DNA of 64,000 nucleotides from Pseudonocardia autotrophica. Lineage in GTDB: Bacteria; Actinomycetota; Actinomycetes; Mycobacteriales; Pseudonocardiaceae. Shown here piece after piece: positions 52,840-60,963 of this stretch; within the stretch, counting starts at the first letter, position 1; each line of letters opens with the position of its first letter. The notes under the pieces were generated by a model. That model made no database searches. It was not told where the DNA came from and worked only from the letters and a program-made list of their open reading frames with translations. The translations under genes were made by a program, and so were the position numbers. The stretch covers positions 1 through 64,000 of the forward strand of contig NZ_JNYD01000005.1 in NCBI RefSeq assembly GCF_000717175.1, written 5' to 3'.

Positions 52840-52883
52840 CCCACGGTAACGGCGGTTCCTCCGGATCGCGGGTGACCGGCGTC

Positions 52884-53651
52884 TCACCCCAGCAGCTTCT
52901 GGGTGCCCGCCTTCGCGACCGTGAGCGGGTCCGGGAGCGCGGGCAGACCGTCCTCGGCGGCGAGCACGGTGAAGTTCATGACGACCTCGCCCTCGCGGAC
53001 CGAGATCATCACGACGTCGAAGCCCGCGCCGCCGATCCGCCACCCGGTCGCCTCGTCGTGGCCCAGGTCGGCGCGCAGGTCCTCGGCGGGCGCGATCACC
53101 GCTGGGCGCCCGTCGACCCGGCCCTCCGAGCAGGACATGCCCGCGACCGACGCGCGGTAGGCCTCGGCGGCGCCCGCCTCGTCGCCGTAGACGCTCACGG
53201 TCTCCTGGACCAGCCCGTTCGCGCTCTCCGCGGCGGCGCCGACCCGCACGGCGAACGGGAACTGCGCGACCACGCCCGGCCCGCCGCACGGCGCGGGGGT
53301 CGCCGGGTCGGGCCGGGGCTCCTCCCCCGCCGTGAACTCCGGGCCGATCTCCGCGGGCGTGAGCAGGAAGGGGCGCAGGCCGTCGGCGGCGGCGTCCATG
53401 CCGGGATCGGAGACCGGGGCCCGCGACGCGCCGCCGGAGGACACGGGGCGCGGCGGCGCGGCCGCCTGCCGCTGCGGCAGGACCTCCTGGGCGGCCGCCG
53501 GAGCGGCCGGGGCCGCCTGCGCAGCCGGGGCCACCTGAGCAGCCGGGACCGGCGCGTCGACGCGGGGATCGGCGGAGGCCGCGCCGCACGCGCCGGTCGC
53601 GAGGACGGCACCGAGCACGGCGGCGGAGAGGGCGGCGGGCAGGAGTCGCAT
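52884..53651 (-). CDS. Secreted or lipid-anchored protein of unknown function
   Basis: Protein of 255 residues beginning MRLLPAALSAAVLGAVLATGAC, a signal peptide with a weak lipobox (TGAC). A long alanine/proline/glutamine linker follows (about 30-75), then a folded domain with cysteines in PAPCGGPG and GMSCSEG, possibly a disulfide. The domain resembles PknH-like extracellular sensor domains in its pattern, but this is uncertain. ATG at 53651 matches the signal peptide; the longer frame adds an arginine-rich stretch. Function unknown. Confidence 0.68.
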   Translation of the reverse strand: MRLLPAALSAAVLGAVLATGACGAASADPRVDAPVPAAQVAPAAQAAPAAPAAAQEVLPQRQAAAPPRPVSSGGASRAPVSDPGMDAAADGLRPFLLTPAEIGPEFTAGEEPRPDPATPAPCGGPGVVAQFPFAVRVGAAAESANGLVQETVSVYGDEAGAAEAYRASVAGMSCSEGRVDGRPAVIAPAEDLRADLGHDEATGWRIGGAGFDVVMISVREGEVVMNFTVLAAEDGLPALPDPLTVAKAGTQKLLG

Positions 53652-53701
53652 ACCGGGAAGTCTTCGCCGGGCGGGGCGGCGCGTCGGGGAGGCCAGCACC
53701 A

Positions 53702-53718
53702 CCTCCGCACGGCGGAGG
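53702..53718 (+). promoter_or_regulatory. Hairpin covering the ribosome binding site
   Basis: CCTCCGC-ACG-GCGGAGG is a perfect 7-bp stem whose 3' arm contains GGAGG, one base before the ATG at 53720. It may hide the ribosome binding site, or indicate that translation really starts at GTG 53753 or 53756. Confidence 0.35.
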
Positions 53719-53719
53719 C

Positions 53720-55210
53720 ATGTGCATCATCGCCGCGAAGGCGCAGGATCGGGTGGTGATCCCCGACGAGACCCCACTCGGCCGCACGATCGACCTGCTC
53801 GCGGAGCAGGACCCCGACGCCGTCGCCCTCCTCCATCCCGCGGGCACCACCACCCGCGCCGAGCTCGCCGCCGGCTCCAGCCGGGCCGCCCGGGAGCTCG
53901 CCGCGCTCGGGGTGCGCGAGGGGTCACTCGTGACCATCGGGCTGCCGAACAACGCCTCCTTCTACGCCGCCGTCGTCGGGGCGTGGAAGCTCGGTGCGGT
54001 CCCGCAGCCGGTCTCGGCGAAGCTGCCGCCCGCCGAGCTCGAGGCGTTGATCGAGATCGCCGACCCGCCCGTCGTCGTCGGGCTGCCGACGCCCGACGGG
54101 CGCCCCTCGCTGCCCGGGGACTGGGCGCCCGACCCGACCCTCGACCCCGGCCCGCTGCCGCCCGCGGTGCCGCCGACCTGGAAGGCGCCGACCTCGGGCG
54201 GGAGCACCGGGCGACCGAAGATCATCCTCGCCGGGAACGAGGGCCGGTACGGGGTCGTCACGCAGGCGGCCGAGCGGCTGCGCCTGGAGGGCGAGGGCGA
54301 GGTCTTCGCCGTGACCGCGCCGCTCTACCACAACGCACCGTTCATGTTCTCGCTGATCAGCCTGCTGCGCGGGGGCACGGTGCTGGTGCTCGACCACTTC
54401 GACGGCGCCACCGTGCTCGAGGCCGTCGACCGGCACCGCGTGACCTGGCTCTACGCCGTCCCGACCCTGATGGGCCGGCTGCTGCGGCTGCCGGAGGAGG
54501 TGCGGGCCGCTGCCGACGTGTCGTCGGTGCGGACCCTGCTGCACGTCGGGGCGCCGTGCCCGGAGCACGTCAAGCGCGGGTGCCTCGAGTGGTTCGGACC
54601 GGAGACCGTGCTCGAGCTGTACGCGGGCACCGAGTCGCAGGCCAGCTGCATGATCGACGGCGTGGAGTGGCTGGCCCACCCGGGCTCGGTCGGGCAGGTG
54701 GTGTCCGGCGAGATGCGGATCGGCGACGAGGAGGGGCGGCCACTGCCGATCGGCGAGGTCGGCGAGGTGTGGATGAAGGTGCCCGAGTCGCCGTACCGGT
54801 ACCTCGGCGCGGTCGCCCGGGGCCGCGACGGCTGGGAGTCGCTCGGCGACATGGGCCGGATGGACGCCGAGGGCTACCTGTACCTCGCCGACCGGCGCAG
54901 CGACATGATCCTCGTCGGCGGGTCCAACGTGTACCCGGCCGAGGTGGAGGCGGCCCTCGACGCGCACCCGGCCGTGCTGTCGTCGTGCGTGATCGGGCTG
55001 CCCGACGACGACCTGGGCTCACGGGTGCACGCGATCGTCCAGCTCGACGGCGGCTCGACCGTCACCGACGAGGAGCTGCGCGCACACGTCGCGGGGCGGC
55101 TGGCCCGGCAGAAGGTGCCCGCGACGATCGAGCGGGTCGACCACCCGCTGCGCGAGGACACGGGCAAGGTGCGCCGCTCCGCCCTCCGTGCCGAGCGCCT
55201 GCCGGGCTGA
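53720..55210 (+). CDS. AMP-dependent acyl-CoA synthetase/ligase
   Basis: ANL-family ligase of 496 residues. The P-loop PTSGGSTGRPK replaces the commoner SGTTG and, with HNAPFMFSLISLLRGG, is typical of bile-acid-CoA ligase-like FadD proteins. YAGTESQASC, GYLYLADRRSDMI and the C-terminal EDTGKVRRSAL (lysine) are also present. ATG at 53720 has GGAGG only one base away, so GTG 53753 or 53756 may be the true start, giving MVIPDET or similar. It forms acyl-CoA from an unknown acid. Standing alone, it is not in an obvious operon. Confidence 0.87.
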   Translation: MCIIAAKAQDRVVIPDETPLGRTIDLLAEQDPDAVALLHPAGTTTRAELAAGSSRAARELAALGVREGSLVTIGLPNNASFYAAVVGAWKLGAVPQPVSAKLPPAELEALIEIADPPVVVGLPTPDGRPSLPGDWAPDPTLDPGPLPPAVPPTWKAPTSGGSTGRPKIILAGNEGRYGVVTQAAERLRLEGEGEVFAVTAPLYHNAPFMFSLISLLRGGTVLVLDHFDGATVLEAVDRHRVTWLYAVPTLMGRLLRLPEEVRAAADVSSVRTLLHVGAPCPEHVKRGCLEWFGPETVLELYAGTESQASCMIDGVEWLAHPGSVGQVVSGEMRIGDEEGRPLPIGEVGEVWMKVPESPYRYLGAVARGRDGWESLGDMGRMDAEGYLYLADRRSDMILVGGSNVYPAEVEAALDAHPAVLSSCVIGLPDDDLGSRVHAIVQLDGGSTVTDEELRAHVAGRLARQKVPATIERVDHPLREDTGKVRRSALRAERLPG

Positions 55211-55216
55211 GGCACG

Positions 55217-55267
55217 GCGCGACCCGCGGGGGCGCGACTCGCGGGTGGCCAGAGCGCGACTCGCGGG
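55217..55267. repeat. Three copies of a 14-bp GC-rich repeat
   Basis: GCGCGACYCGCGGG occurs at 55217-55230, 55232-55245 and 55254-55267 in direct orientation, filling the space between the convergent ligase and soxR genes. No T-tract is seen. The repeats may act as a transcription end or be simple-sequence expansion. Confidence 0.65.
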
Positions 55268-55270
55268 GGG

Positions 55271-55735
55271 TCAGGTGGCGGGGCCGCGGCGGAGGGCGGC
55301 GGGGAGCATGCGGGCGCCGTCGCCCGCGGAGGCCGCGCGGTCCTCCGGGTTCATCAGCCGGCAGCGGGCGAGGGAGAGGCAGCCGCAGCCGATGCAGGAG
55401 TCGAGCCCGTCCCGCAGCGCGACCAGGGCGTCGATCTGCTCGTCGAGCCGGCCCCGCCAGGTCCTGGACAGCCGCGTCCAGTCGGTCTTGGTCGGCGTGT
55501 GGTCGGCGGGGAGCTCGTCGAGGGCGGCACGGACGTCGTCGAGCCCGATGCCGATCGAGCGGGCGGCCCGGATGAACGCGAGCCGGCGCAGCACTCCCCG
55601 CTCGTAGCGCCGCTGACCGCCCGACGTCCGGGTGGCGCTCACGAGCCCCTCGCGCTCGTAGAACCGGAGTGCCGAGTGCGGGAAGCCGCTGCGGGCGACG
55701 ACCTCCCCGATGGTCAGCAGGTCCTTCGCGTGCAC
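55271..55735 (-). CDS. soxR: Redox-sensitive transcriptional activator SoxR
   Basis: MerR-family regulator of 154 residues. The N-terminal winged helix reads LLTIGEVVARSGFPHSALRF, followed by a dimerisation helix. The [2Fe-2S] ligands are C114, C117, C119 and C125 in CIGCGCLSLARC, the SoxR signature. It senses redox-cycling compounds. In actinobacteria SoxR usually controls oxidoreductases and pumps, and no soxS is expected. GTG at 55735. The gene controlled here is not adjacent in an obvious way. Confidence 0.94.
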   Translation of the reverse strand: MHAKDLLTIGEVVARSGFPHSALRFYEREGLVSATRTSGGQRRYERGVLRRLAFIRAARSIGIGLDDVRAALDELPADHTPTKTDWTRLSRTWRGRLDEQIDALVALRDGLDSCIGCGCLSLARCRLMNPEDRAASAGDGARMLPAALRRGPAT

Positions 55736-56057
55736 GGCGCCTCCCGAGAGCTGAAGCTCGATTCACGTCCACCCTACGCGTCGGTAGCGTCCGGTCGCGC
55801 GCGGTGACCGTTCACCGCAGGAGACGCGGAACACCTTGCCGGTGGACGGCGCGACGAACGGCCGCGGAGCAGCGGCGACAGGCAGCCCCGGGGGTTGTGT
55901 CCGGGGGTTCACCATCCGTAGTGTCGCCGGCAGTCATCACGGTCCGATCACGAGCGGACGGTGGAGCCGGAGTCCCCGACCGGCTCCCCGGGACCCCCGA
56001 CCCGGGTCCGCTCGAGACCGTCCGTGGACGTGAAGAGAACGCGAAAGGCTCAACACC
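55736..56057. promoter_or_regulatory. Non-coding region before the transglycosylase gene
   Basis: This 322-bp stretch separates divergent soxR and the transglycosylase gene. It holds a perfect inverted repeat GCGGTGA-CCGT-TCACCGC at 55801-55818 and several GC-rich potential stems at about 55880-56020. The long leader could be regulatory, but the conserved bases of the c-di-AMP (ydaO) riboswitch that often precedes such genes in actinobacteria were not found. No gene is supported here. Confidence 0.4.
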
Positions 56058-56912
56058 TTGGCTGGCCACCGCTCCCCAGGCGGCCGGCGTGTCACCGGAG
56101 ACCCGGCTCCCCACCGGGTCCCCACGAGGCACGCCGCCAGGCACGCGACCGCCCCCGGTCGCGTCGCCCCCCGACGCACCGTCGCATCCACGACGGCTGC
56201 CGTCGGCGCCGCGTTCGGCGTCCTCTCGACGGGCACGTTCGCGGCCGTCACCTCGACCGGGGTCCCGGCGATCGCCGACGCCGCGGAGACCTCCACGGCC
56301 GCCACGCAACTGGCCGCGAACTCCGAGGCCCTGCAGGTCGACCCGGCGGACGTCCCGCTCACCGGCGCGCACCTGAGCCCGGTCGCCTACTCGGTCGCCG
56401 GCATCGACGACCCCGGCCCCGCCGAGGCGGACCCCGAGACGATCACGGACGTGGAGCTGGCCTCGCTGGACAAGGCCGGCCGGATCGCGGACCGGATCGC
56501 GGAGCAGCAGGCCAAGGAGGCCGCCGAGGCCGCGGCCCGGGCCGAGCTCGACGCGCTGATCTCCCGCGGCGGCGTCGACGGCTGGATCGCCCAGGCCCTC
56601 GAGATCTGCGACCTGCCGCGGGACCTCGCGCCGGGCGTCAAGAAGATCATCATGGCGGAGTCCGGCGGCAACCCGCGGGCGATCAACCTGTGGGACTCCA
56701 ACGCCCGCGCCGGCCGCCCCTCGCAGGGCCTGATGCAGGTCATCCCCTCGACCTTCCGGGCCTACGTGCACCCCAGCCTGTCCGGCCGCGCGATCACCGA
56801 CCCGGTCGCCAACATCACCGCGGGCGTGCGCTACATGATCGCCAACTACGGCCTCGACACCCTCGAGGCCGGCGGCCGCAGCAACGGTTCGGGCGGGTAC
56901 GTGGGCTACTGA
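56058..56912 (+). CDS. Secreted lytic transglycosylase, SLT domain
   Basis: Protein of 284 residues. The first 80 or so hold a long basic N-terminal region, a hydrophobic segment (about 42-70, VASTTAAVGAAFGVLSTGTF) and a likely signal-peptidase site. A helical alanine/glutamate linker (about 140-165) leads to the SLT domain with catalytic glutamate in IIMAESGGNPRAIN, then SQGLMQVIPSTFRAY and ITAGVRYMIANYG. It would cleave peptidoglycan. The start is TTG at 56058, rare but the only fit; an internal GTG or ATG would shorten the signal region. Confidence 0.82.
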   Translation: MAGHRSPGGRRVTGDPAPHRVPTRHAARHATAPGRVAPRRTVASTTAAVGAAFGVLSTGTFAAVTSTGVPAIADAAETSTAATQLAANSEALQVDPADVPLTGAHLSPVAYSVAGIDDPGPAEADPETITDVELASLDKAGRIADRIAEQQAKEAAEAAARAELDALISRGGVDGWIAQALEICDLPRDLAPGVKKIIMAESGGNPRAINLWDSNARAGRPSQGLMQVIPSTFRAYVHPSLSGRAITDPVANITAGVRYMIANYGLDTLEAGGRSNGSGGYVGY

Positions 56913-57136
56913 GCCCACCGACCGCGATCACCACCGATGCCGCCGGAGCCGGGTCCCGTCGCGCGGGACCCGATCTTCCGGCTTACAGTAAGTGCGACCC
57001 GGATCGTCACGAGGGGTGACGAGCCGGCCCTGCCTCCCCCTCGCCCCCGCCCCCGCCGCGGGGCCCGCCCGGAGTGCCCGCCGGGACCGGACGGGCGTAC
57101 GAGCTGGGCCGGAGGAGGCGACAGCGGAGGGACCGG

Positions 57137-59218
57137 ATGACAGCGATGCGGCCCGACCCCGTCGATCCCGCCTCCGGTCCCGTCCCGAACGTCCCGCCCG
57201 CGCCCGCCGCCCCGGCCACGGAGCGTGCCCGTCGTTTCCGCCCCGAGCTGCAGGGCCTGCGCGCGCTCGCGGTCCTCCTCGTCGTCGCCTACCACGTCTG
57301 GTTCGGCCGGGTCTCCGGCGGCGTCGACGTGTTCTTCGTGATCTCCGGCTTCCTCATCACCGGGCAGCTCTTCCGGGCCGCCGCCCGTGGCCGGCTCCGC
57401 TTCCGGCCGACGTGGGCGCGCCAGGCCGCGCGGCTGCTGCCGGCCGCCTTCACCGTGCTGGTCGTGAGCGCGGTCGCGGGCGCGCTGCTGCTCCCCGAGG
57501 CCCGCTGGCAGCAGACGCTGCACGAGCTGTTCGCGTCGGCGGTGTTCCTGGAGAACTGGCAGCTCGCGGCCGACTCCGTGGACTACGCGGCCCAGCACAA
57601 CACCCAGAGCGTGGTCCAGCATTTCTGGTCGCTGTCGATCCAGGTGCAGTTCTACGTCGTGTGGCCGCTGCTGATCGCGGTGGTGGGGCTGGTCGCCGGC
57701 CAGGCCGGGGAGCGGCTGCGCGGGCACCTGCTGCTCACCCTGAGCGGCCTCTTCGCCGCCTCGCTGACCTTCTCGGTCGCGCTCACGATCACCAACCAGC
57801 CGCTCGCCTACTTCCACTCGCTCACCCGCGTGTGGGAGTTCGCGCTCGGCGGCCTGCTGGCGCTGACGATCGACGCGATCACCCTGCCCCGCCGCTGGCG
57901 GGTCGTGCTCGGCTGGGTCGGCGTCGTCGGGCTCATCGCGTGCGGCGCCCTGCTGCGGGTCGACGCCGTGTTTCCCGGCATCGCGGCGCTGTGGCCCACC
58001 GGCGCGGCGTGCCTGGTGCTGATCGCCGGCATGACCGGCAGCCGGATCGGGGCGGACAGGATCCTCGGCTCGCGGCCCGTCGGCTACCTCGGCGACCTGA
58101 GCTACTCGCTCTACCTGTGGCACTGGCCGGTGCTGATCTTCTTCCTGGTCGTCCGCGACCAGGAGACCGTCGGGCTGCGCGGCGGGCTGGCCATCGTCGG
58201 GCTGTCGGTCGTGCTCGCGGTGCTCACGCACCACCTGATCGAGGAGCCGATCCGGCGGGCGCCGCTCACCGACCGGACGCGCTGGCGGGGCGCGGCCGCC
58301 GGGCTCGCGGTCGTCCTGCTCGCCGGCGGCGTGTGGCAGTTCGAGGCCGCCCAGCGGGCGAACGAGACCGCCGCGGTGGGCGACACCGACCACCCCGGGG
58401 CGATGGCCATCCACTCCGGCTCGATCGACGACGTCGACCCGGCCGTCGAGCTGATCCCCCCGATGGTCACGGCGCCGGACGACTTCTACCAGTTCACGGG
58501 CTGGGCCTGCGCCCCGATGACCCGCTACCCGACCGCCGAGGCCTGCACGTCGCCCCGGCCGGATCCCGCGGTCCCGCCGGCCAAGCGGATCGTCGTGGTC
58601 GGGGACTCGCACTCCCAGCAGTACACCGCCGCGCTGGCCCCGGTCGCGCAGCGGAACAACTGGGAGCTGATCGACATGCTGAAGGGGGCCTGCCCCTTCT
58701 CCACCACGTCCGAGGTGGACCCGGCCAACCTGGACTGCCTGAACTGGAACGCCGCGGTGGTCGACGAGATCGCCGACCTGCATCCCGACGCCGTGTTCAC
58801 GCTGGCCAGCCGGGACGTCCGGGCCGGGCTCACCGAGGTCACCCCGCCCGGCTTCGTCGCCGCCTGGCAGCGGATGAACGAGCTCGGCATCCCGGTGATC
58901 GCCGCGCGGGACAACCCGCGCTTCGACACGTCGTTCAGCCCGCCGGACTGCCTGCAGCAGCGCGGCCGCGGGGCCGCCGAGTGCGGCGTGCCCCGCGCGG
59001 ACGTCTACGGCCCGATCCCGCCGTACCAGCTGGCCCCGGACGTCCCGCCGAACGTGACCTTCCTGGACTTCTCCGACCACCTGTGCGACGCCGCGCTCTG
59101 CCCGGCCGAGATCGGCAACGTGCTCGTCTACATGGACTTCAACCACGTCTCGGCCACGTACATGACCTCCCTCGCGCCGGTCATGGAGGAGCGGCTGCAC
59201 CAGGCCCTGGGCTGGTAG
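57137..59218 (+). CDS. OatA-like acyltransferase (acyltransferase-3 plus SGNH domain)
   Basis: Membrane protein of 693 residues. Residues about 30-420 form an acyltransferase-3 domain with some ten helices: FRPELQGLRALAVLLVVAYH with the catalytic histidine, GGVDVFFVISGFLI, and SLSIQVQFYVVWPLL, where SxxxQVQF replaces the usual WSLxVEEQFY. After a linker, the SGNH-type C-terminal domain has VVVGDSHSQQY (nucleophile Ser) and MDFNHVSATY (Asp/His region). Such proteins O-acylate cell-wall polymers or glycans. ATG at 57137 has GGAGGGA upstream. Acceptor unknown. Confidence 0.88.
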   Translation: MTAMRPDPVDPASGPVPNVPPAPAAPATERARRFRPELQGLRALAVLLVVAYHVWFGRVSGGVDVFFVISGFLITGQLFRAAARGRLRFRPTWARQAARLLPAAFTVLVVSAVAGALLLPEARWQQTLHELFASAVFLENWQLAADSVDYAAQHNTQSVVQHFWSLSIQVQFYVVWPLLIAVVGLVAGQAGERLRGHLLLTLSGLFAASLTFSVALTITNQPLAYFHSLTRVWEFALGGLLALTIDAITLPRRWRVVLGWVGVVGLIACGALLRVDAVFPGIAALWPTGAACLVLIAGMTGSRIGADRILGSRPVGYLGDLSYSLYLWHWPVLIFFLVVRDQETVGLRGGLAIVGLSVVLAVLTHHLIEEPIRRAPLTDRTRWRGAAAGLAVVLLAGGVWQFEAAQRANETAAVGDTDHPGAMAIHSGSIDDVDPAVELIPPMVTAPDDFYQFTGWACAPMTRYPTAEACTSPRPDPAVPPAKRIVVVGDSHSQQYTAALAPVAQRNNWELIDMLKGACPFSTTSEVDPANLDCLNWNAAVVDEIADLHPDAVFTLASRDVRAGLTEVTPPGFVAAWQRMNELGIPVIAARDNPRFDTSFSPPDCLQQRGRGAAECGVPRADVYGPIPPYQLAPDVPPNVTFLDFSDHLCDAALCPAEIGNVLVYMDFNHVSATYMTSLAPVMEERLHQALGW

Positions 59219-59223
59219 CCCCG

Positions 59224-59448
59224 CTACCCGACGGGCCGCGCCCGCCGGCCGTGCACGGCCACGACCTGCCCGCGGCGCAGCTGGGCGCCGCGCCGGGTCT
59301 CCGCGCGGCCGTCGACCATGACCTCGCCGGCCTCGACCAGCTCCCGGGCGTGCACGCCGTCCTCGGCGAGGCCGGAGAGTTTGAGGAACTGTCCGAGCCG
59401 GATCGGCTCGGTCGCGATCGGGACGTCCTGGATCGGCGTGGCTGCCAT
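59224..59448 (-). CDS. RNA-binding S4 domain protein
   Basis: Small protein of 74 residues consisting almost wholly of an S4 domain: IRLGQFLKLSGLAEDGVHAR, ELVEAGEVMVDGRAETRRGA. It resembles YaaA/RqcP-type S4 proteins that bind rRNA or tRNA, such as those in ribosome quality control; the exact role is unknown. ATG at 59448; the longer frame to 59496 is arginine-rich leader. Confidence 0.82.
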   Translation of the reverse strand: MAATPIQDVPIATEPIRLGQFLKLSGLAEDGVHARELVEAGEVMVDGRAETRRGAQLRRGQVVAVHGRRARPVG

Positions 59449-59498
59449 GGCCCGATCCTCGCACCGGGGACGTTTCCCGTGGACCCTGGCCACCAAGT

Positions 59499-59515
59499 GA
59501 ACGTTCGTTTAGCCT
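59499..59515 (+). promoter_or_regulatory. Palindromic operator overlapping a -10 box
   Basis: GAACGTTC (59499-59506) is a perfect palindrome, extended to GAACGTTCGTTT, and is followed by TAGCCT (59510-59515), a -10 box 6 bases before GTG 59522. The arrangement suggests a repressed, leaderless oxidoreductase gene. Confidence 0.4.
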
Positions 59516-59521
59516 GCGGTG

Positions 59522-60463
59522 GTGACCTTCGCCAACCGCGTGACCCAGCTGCTGGGCGTCGACGTCCCGATCCTGCAGGCCCCGATGGGCTACATCGCCA
59601 AACCGCGGCTCGTCGCCGCGGTGTCCGAGGCCGGCGCGATGGGCCTCGTCCCCGGCTCGCTCGGGGTCGACGAGGTGCGCGAGGACATCCGCCGCACGCG
59701 CGACCTCACCGACAAGCCGTTCGGCGTGAACCTGCCGCTCGCCTTCGTCAAGGACCCGGCGATCGTCGACATGATCGTCGAGGAGGGCGTCCGCTTCGTG
59801 ACGACGTCCGCGGGCTCCCCCACCGCCCACACGCCGCGGCTGAAGGAGGCGGGCCTGACCGTCTTCCACGTCGTCCCGTCCCTGCGCGGCGCGCAGAAGG
59901 CGATCGAGGCCGGCGTCGACGGGCTGGTGGTCGAGGGCAGCGAGGGCGCCGGGTTCAAGGCGCCGCGCGAGGTGTCGTCGATGGTGCTGCTCCCCCTGGT
60001 CGCGGCGCAGGTCGGGGTGCCGATCGTGGCCGCCGGCGGGATCGCCGACGGCCGGTCGATGGCCGCCGCATTCGCCCTCGGCGCCGAGGGCGTCCAGATG
60101 GGCACGCGGATGGTGGCCACCGAGGAGTCCCCGGTGCACCGCAACATGAAGGACGCCGTGGTGGCGGCCGCCGAGACCGACACCATGCTGATCAACAAAC
60201 ACAACGGCAAGCAGGTCCGGGTGCTGCGCACCGAGGCCACCGCGCCGTTCGAGATCGCGACCGCGGGCGACCCGATGGCCCTGCTCGGCAACATCCACGG
60301 GCTCTACCGGGACGGCGACCTCAACGCGAGCCTCGCCCAACTGGGCCAGGTGGCCGGCCGGATCGGCGCGGTCGAGCCCGTCGCGGAGATCATCCGGCGC
60401 ACGGTGGCGGAGTTCGAGGAGACGCTCGGCGGCCTGGCCAAGCGGTACCTCGAGGGCGCCTGA
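59522..60463 (+). CDS. Nitronate monooxygenase / NAD(P)H-dependent flavin oxidoreductase
   Basis: FMN-dependent TIM-barrel protein of 313 residues, of the 2-nitropropane dioxygenase-like family. It starts VTFANRVTQLLGVDVPILQA and has PMGYIAKPRLVAAVSEAGA, EGSEGAGFKA (phosphate-binding region) and ALGAEGVQMGTRMVAT. Family members oxidise nitronates or act as NADH:quinone or enoyl reductases. GTG at 59522 is 6 bases after the -10 box, and a GTG at 59519 is the alternative. Its convergent neighbour is a DUF3592 gene with no space between. Confidence 0.86.
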   Translation: MTFANRVTQLLGVDVPILQAPMGYIAKPRLVAAVSEAGAMGLVPGSLGVDEVREDIRRTRDLTDKPFGVNLPLAFVKDPAIVDMIVEEGVRFVTTSAGSPTAHTPRLKEAGLTVFHVVPSLRGAQKAIEAGVDGLVVEGSEGAGFKAPREVSSMVLLPLVAAQVGVPIVAAGGIADGRSMAAAFALGAEGVQMGTRMVATEESPVHRNMKDAVVAAAETDTMLINKHNGKQVRVLRTEATAPFEIATAGDPMALLGNIHGLYRDGDLNASLAQLGQVAGRIGAVEPVAEIIRRTVAEFEETLGGLAKRYLEGA

Positions 60464-60464
60464 G

Positions 60465-60932
60465 TCAGGTCGCTCCCCCGCGGACCAGCTCGTCGGCGTC
60501 GGTGGGCGGCTCCGGCTCGCGCCACCGCCCGTACCTCCCCACGAACACGGCGACCAGCAGCAGCCCGGTCAGCGGGATCACGATCTGCCGCCACGGCCAG
60601 CCGTCCCCGGCGAGCTCGGCCCGCGCCGGGTCGCGGGGATCGACGACGACGTCGACCGTGTCGCCGACGTCGAGGTCCTTGCGGGGCGTGGTGACCCAGG
60701 CCGTGCCGCCGAACCGGGCCGTGTCGACCTCCACGCGGTCGGCCCGGCCCGGGGACGTGTGCCGGACGGCGACGACGGTCCCCCGGTCGGGCTCGCCGCG
60801 CAGGCCGAGCACGTGGTCGTTCCAGGCGGCCGACCCGGCAGTCTGCAGCACCACGCCCGTCATGACCAGGGCGGCGACGCGCACGAGCAGCACGCCGTAC
60901 CACCGCAGGCTCCCGACCCGCCGCGCCTCCAC
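60465..60932 (-). CDS. DUF3592 membrane protein
   Basis: Protein of 155 residues with an N-terminal helix (about 14-34) and a second helix (about 116-133) around an extracytoplasmic beta domain (GTVVAVRHTS, DLDVGDTVDVVVDPRDPARA). This is the DUF3592 layout; function is unknown. ATG at 60932. It follows the HTTM gene with a 31-bp gap in the same orientation and may be co-transcribed with it. Confidence 0.75.
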   Translation of the reverse strand: MEARRVGSLRWYGVLLVRVAALVMTGVVLQTAGSAAWNDHVLGLRGEPDRGTVVAVRHTSPGRADRVEVDTARFGGTAWVTTPRKDLDVGDTVDVVVDPRDPARAELAGDGWPWRQIVIPLTGLLLVAVFVGRYGRWREPEPPTDADELVRGGAT

Positions 60933-60963
60933 GGCCGGTCCTCGTCGGAACCGGGGGTGGGCG

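Noticed and set aside
55736..56057. c-di-AMP (ydaO) riboswitch before the transglycosylase gene
   Set aside because: It was expected from the family context, but the conserved aptamer sequence blocks could not be found by reading.
56906..60340. Minus-strand open frame of 1144 codons opposite the acyltransferase gene
   Set aside because: It has no domain motif and low-complexity Arg/Gly/Asp/Val composition, and it overlaps three real genes. High GC content removes stop codons in this frame.
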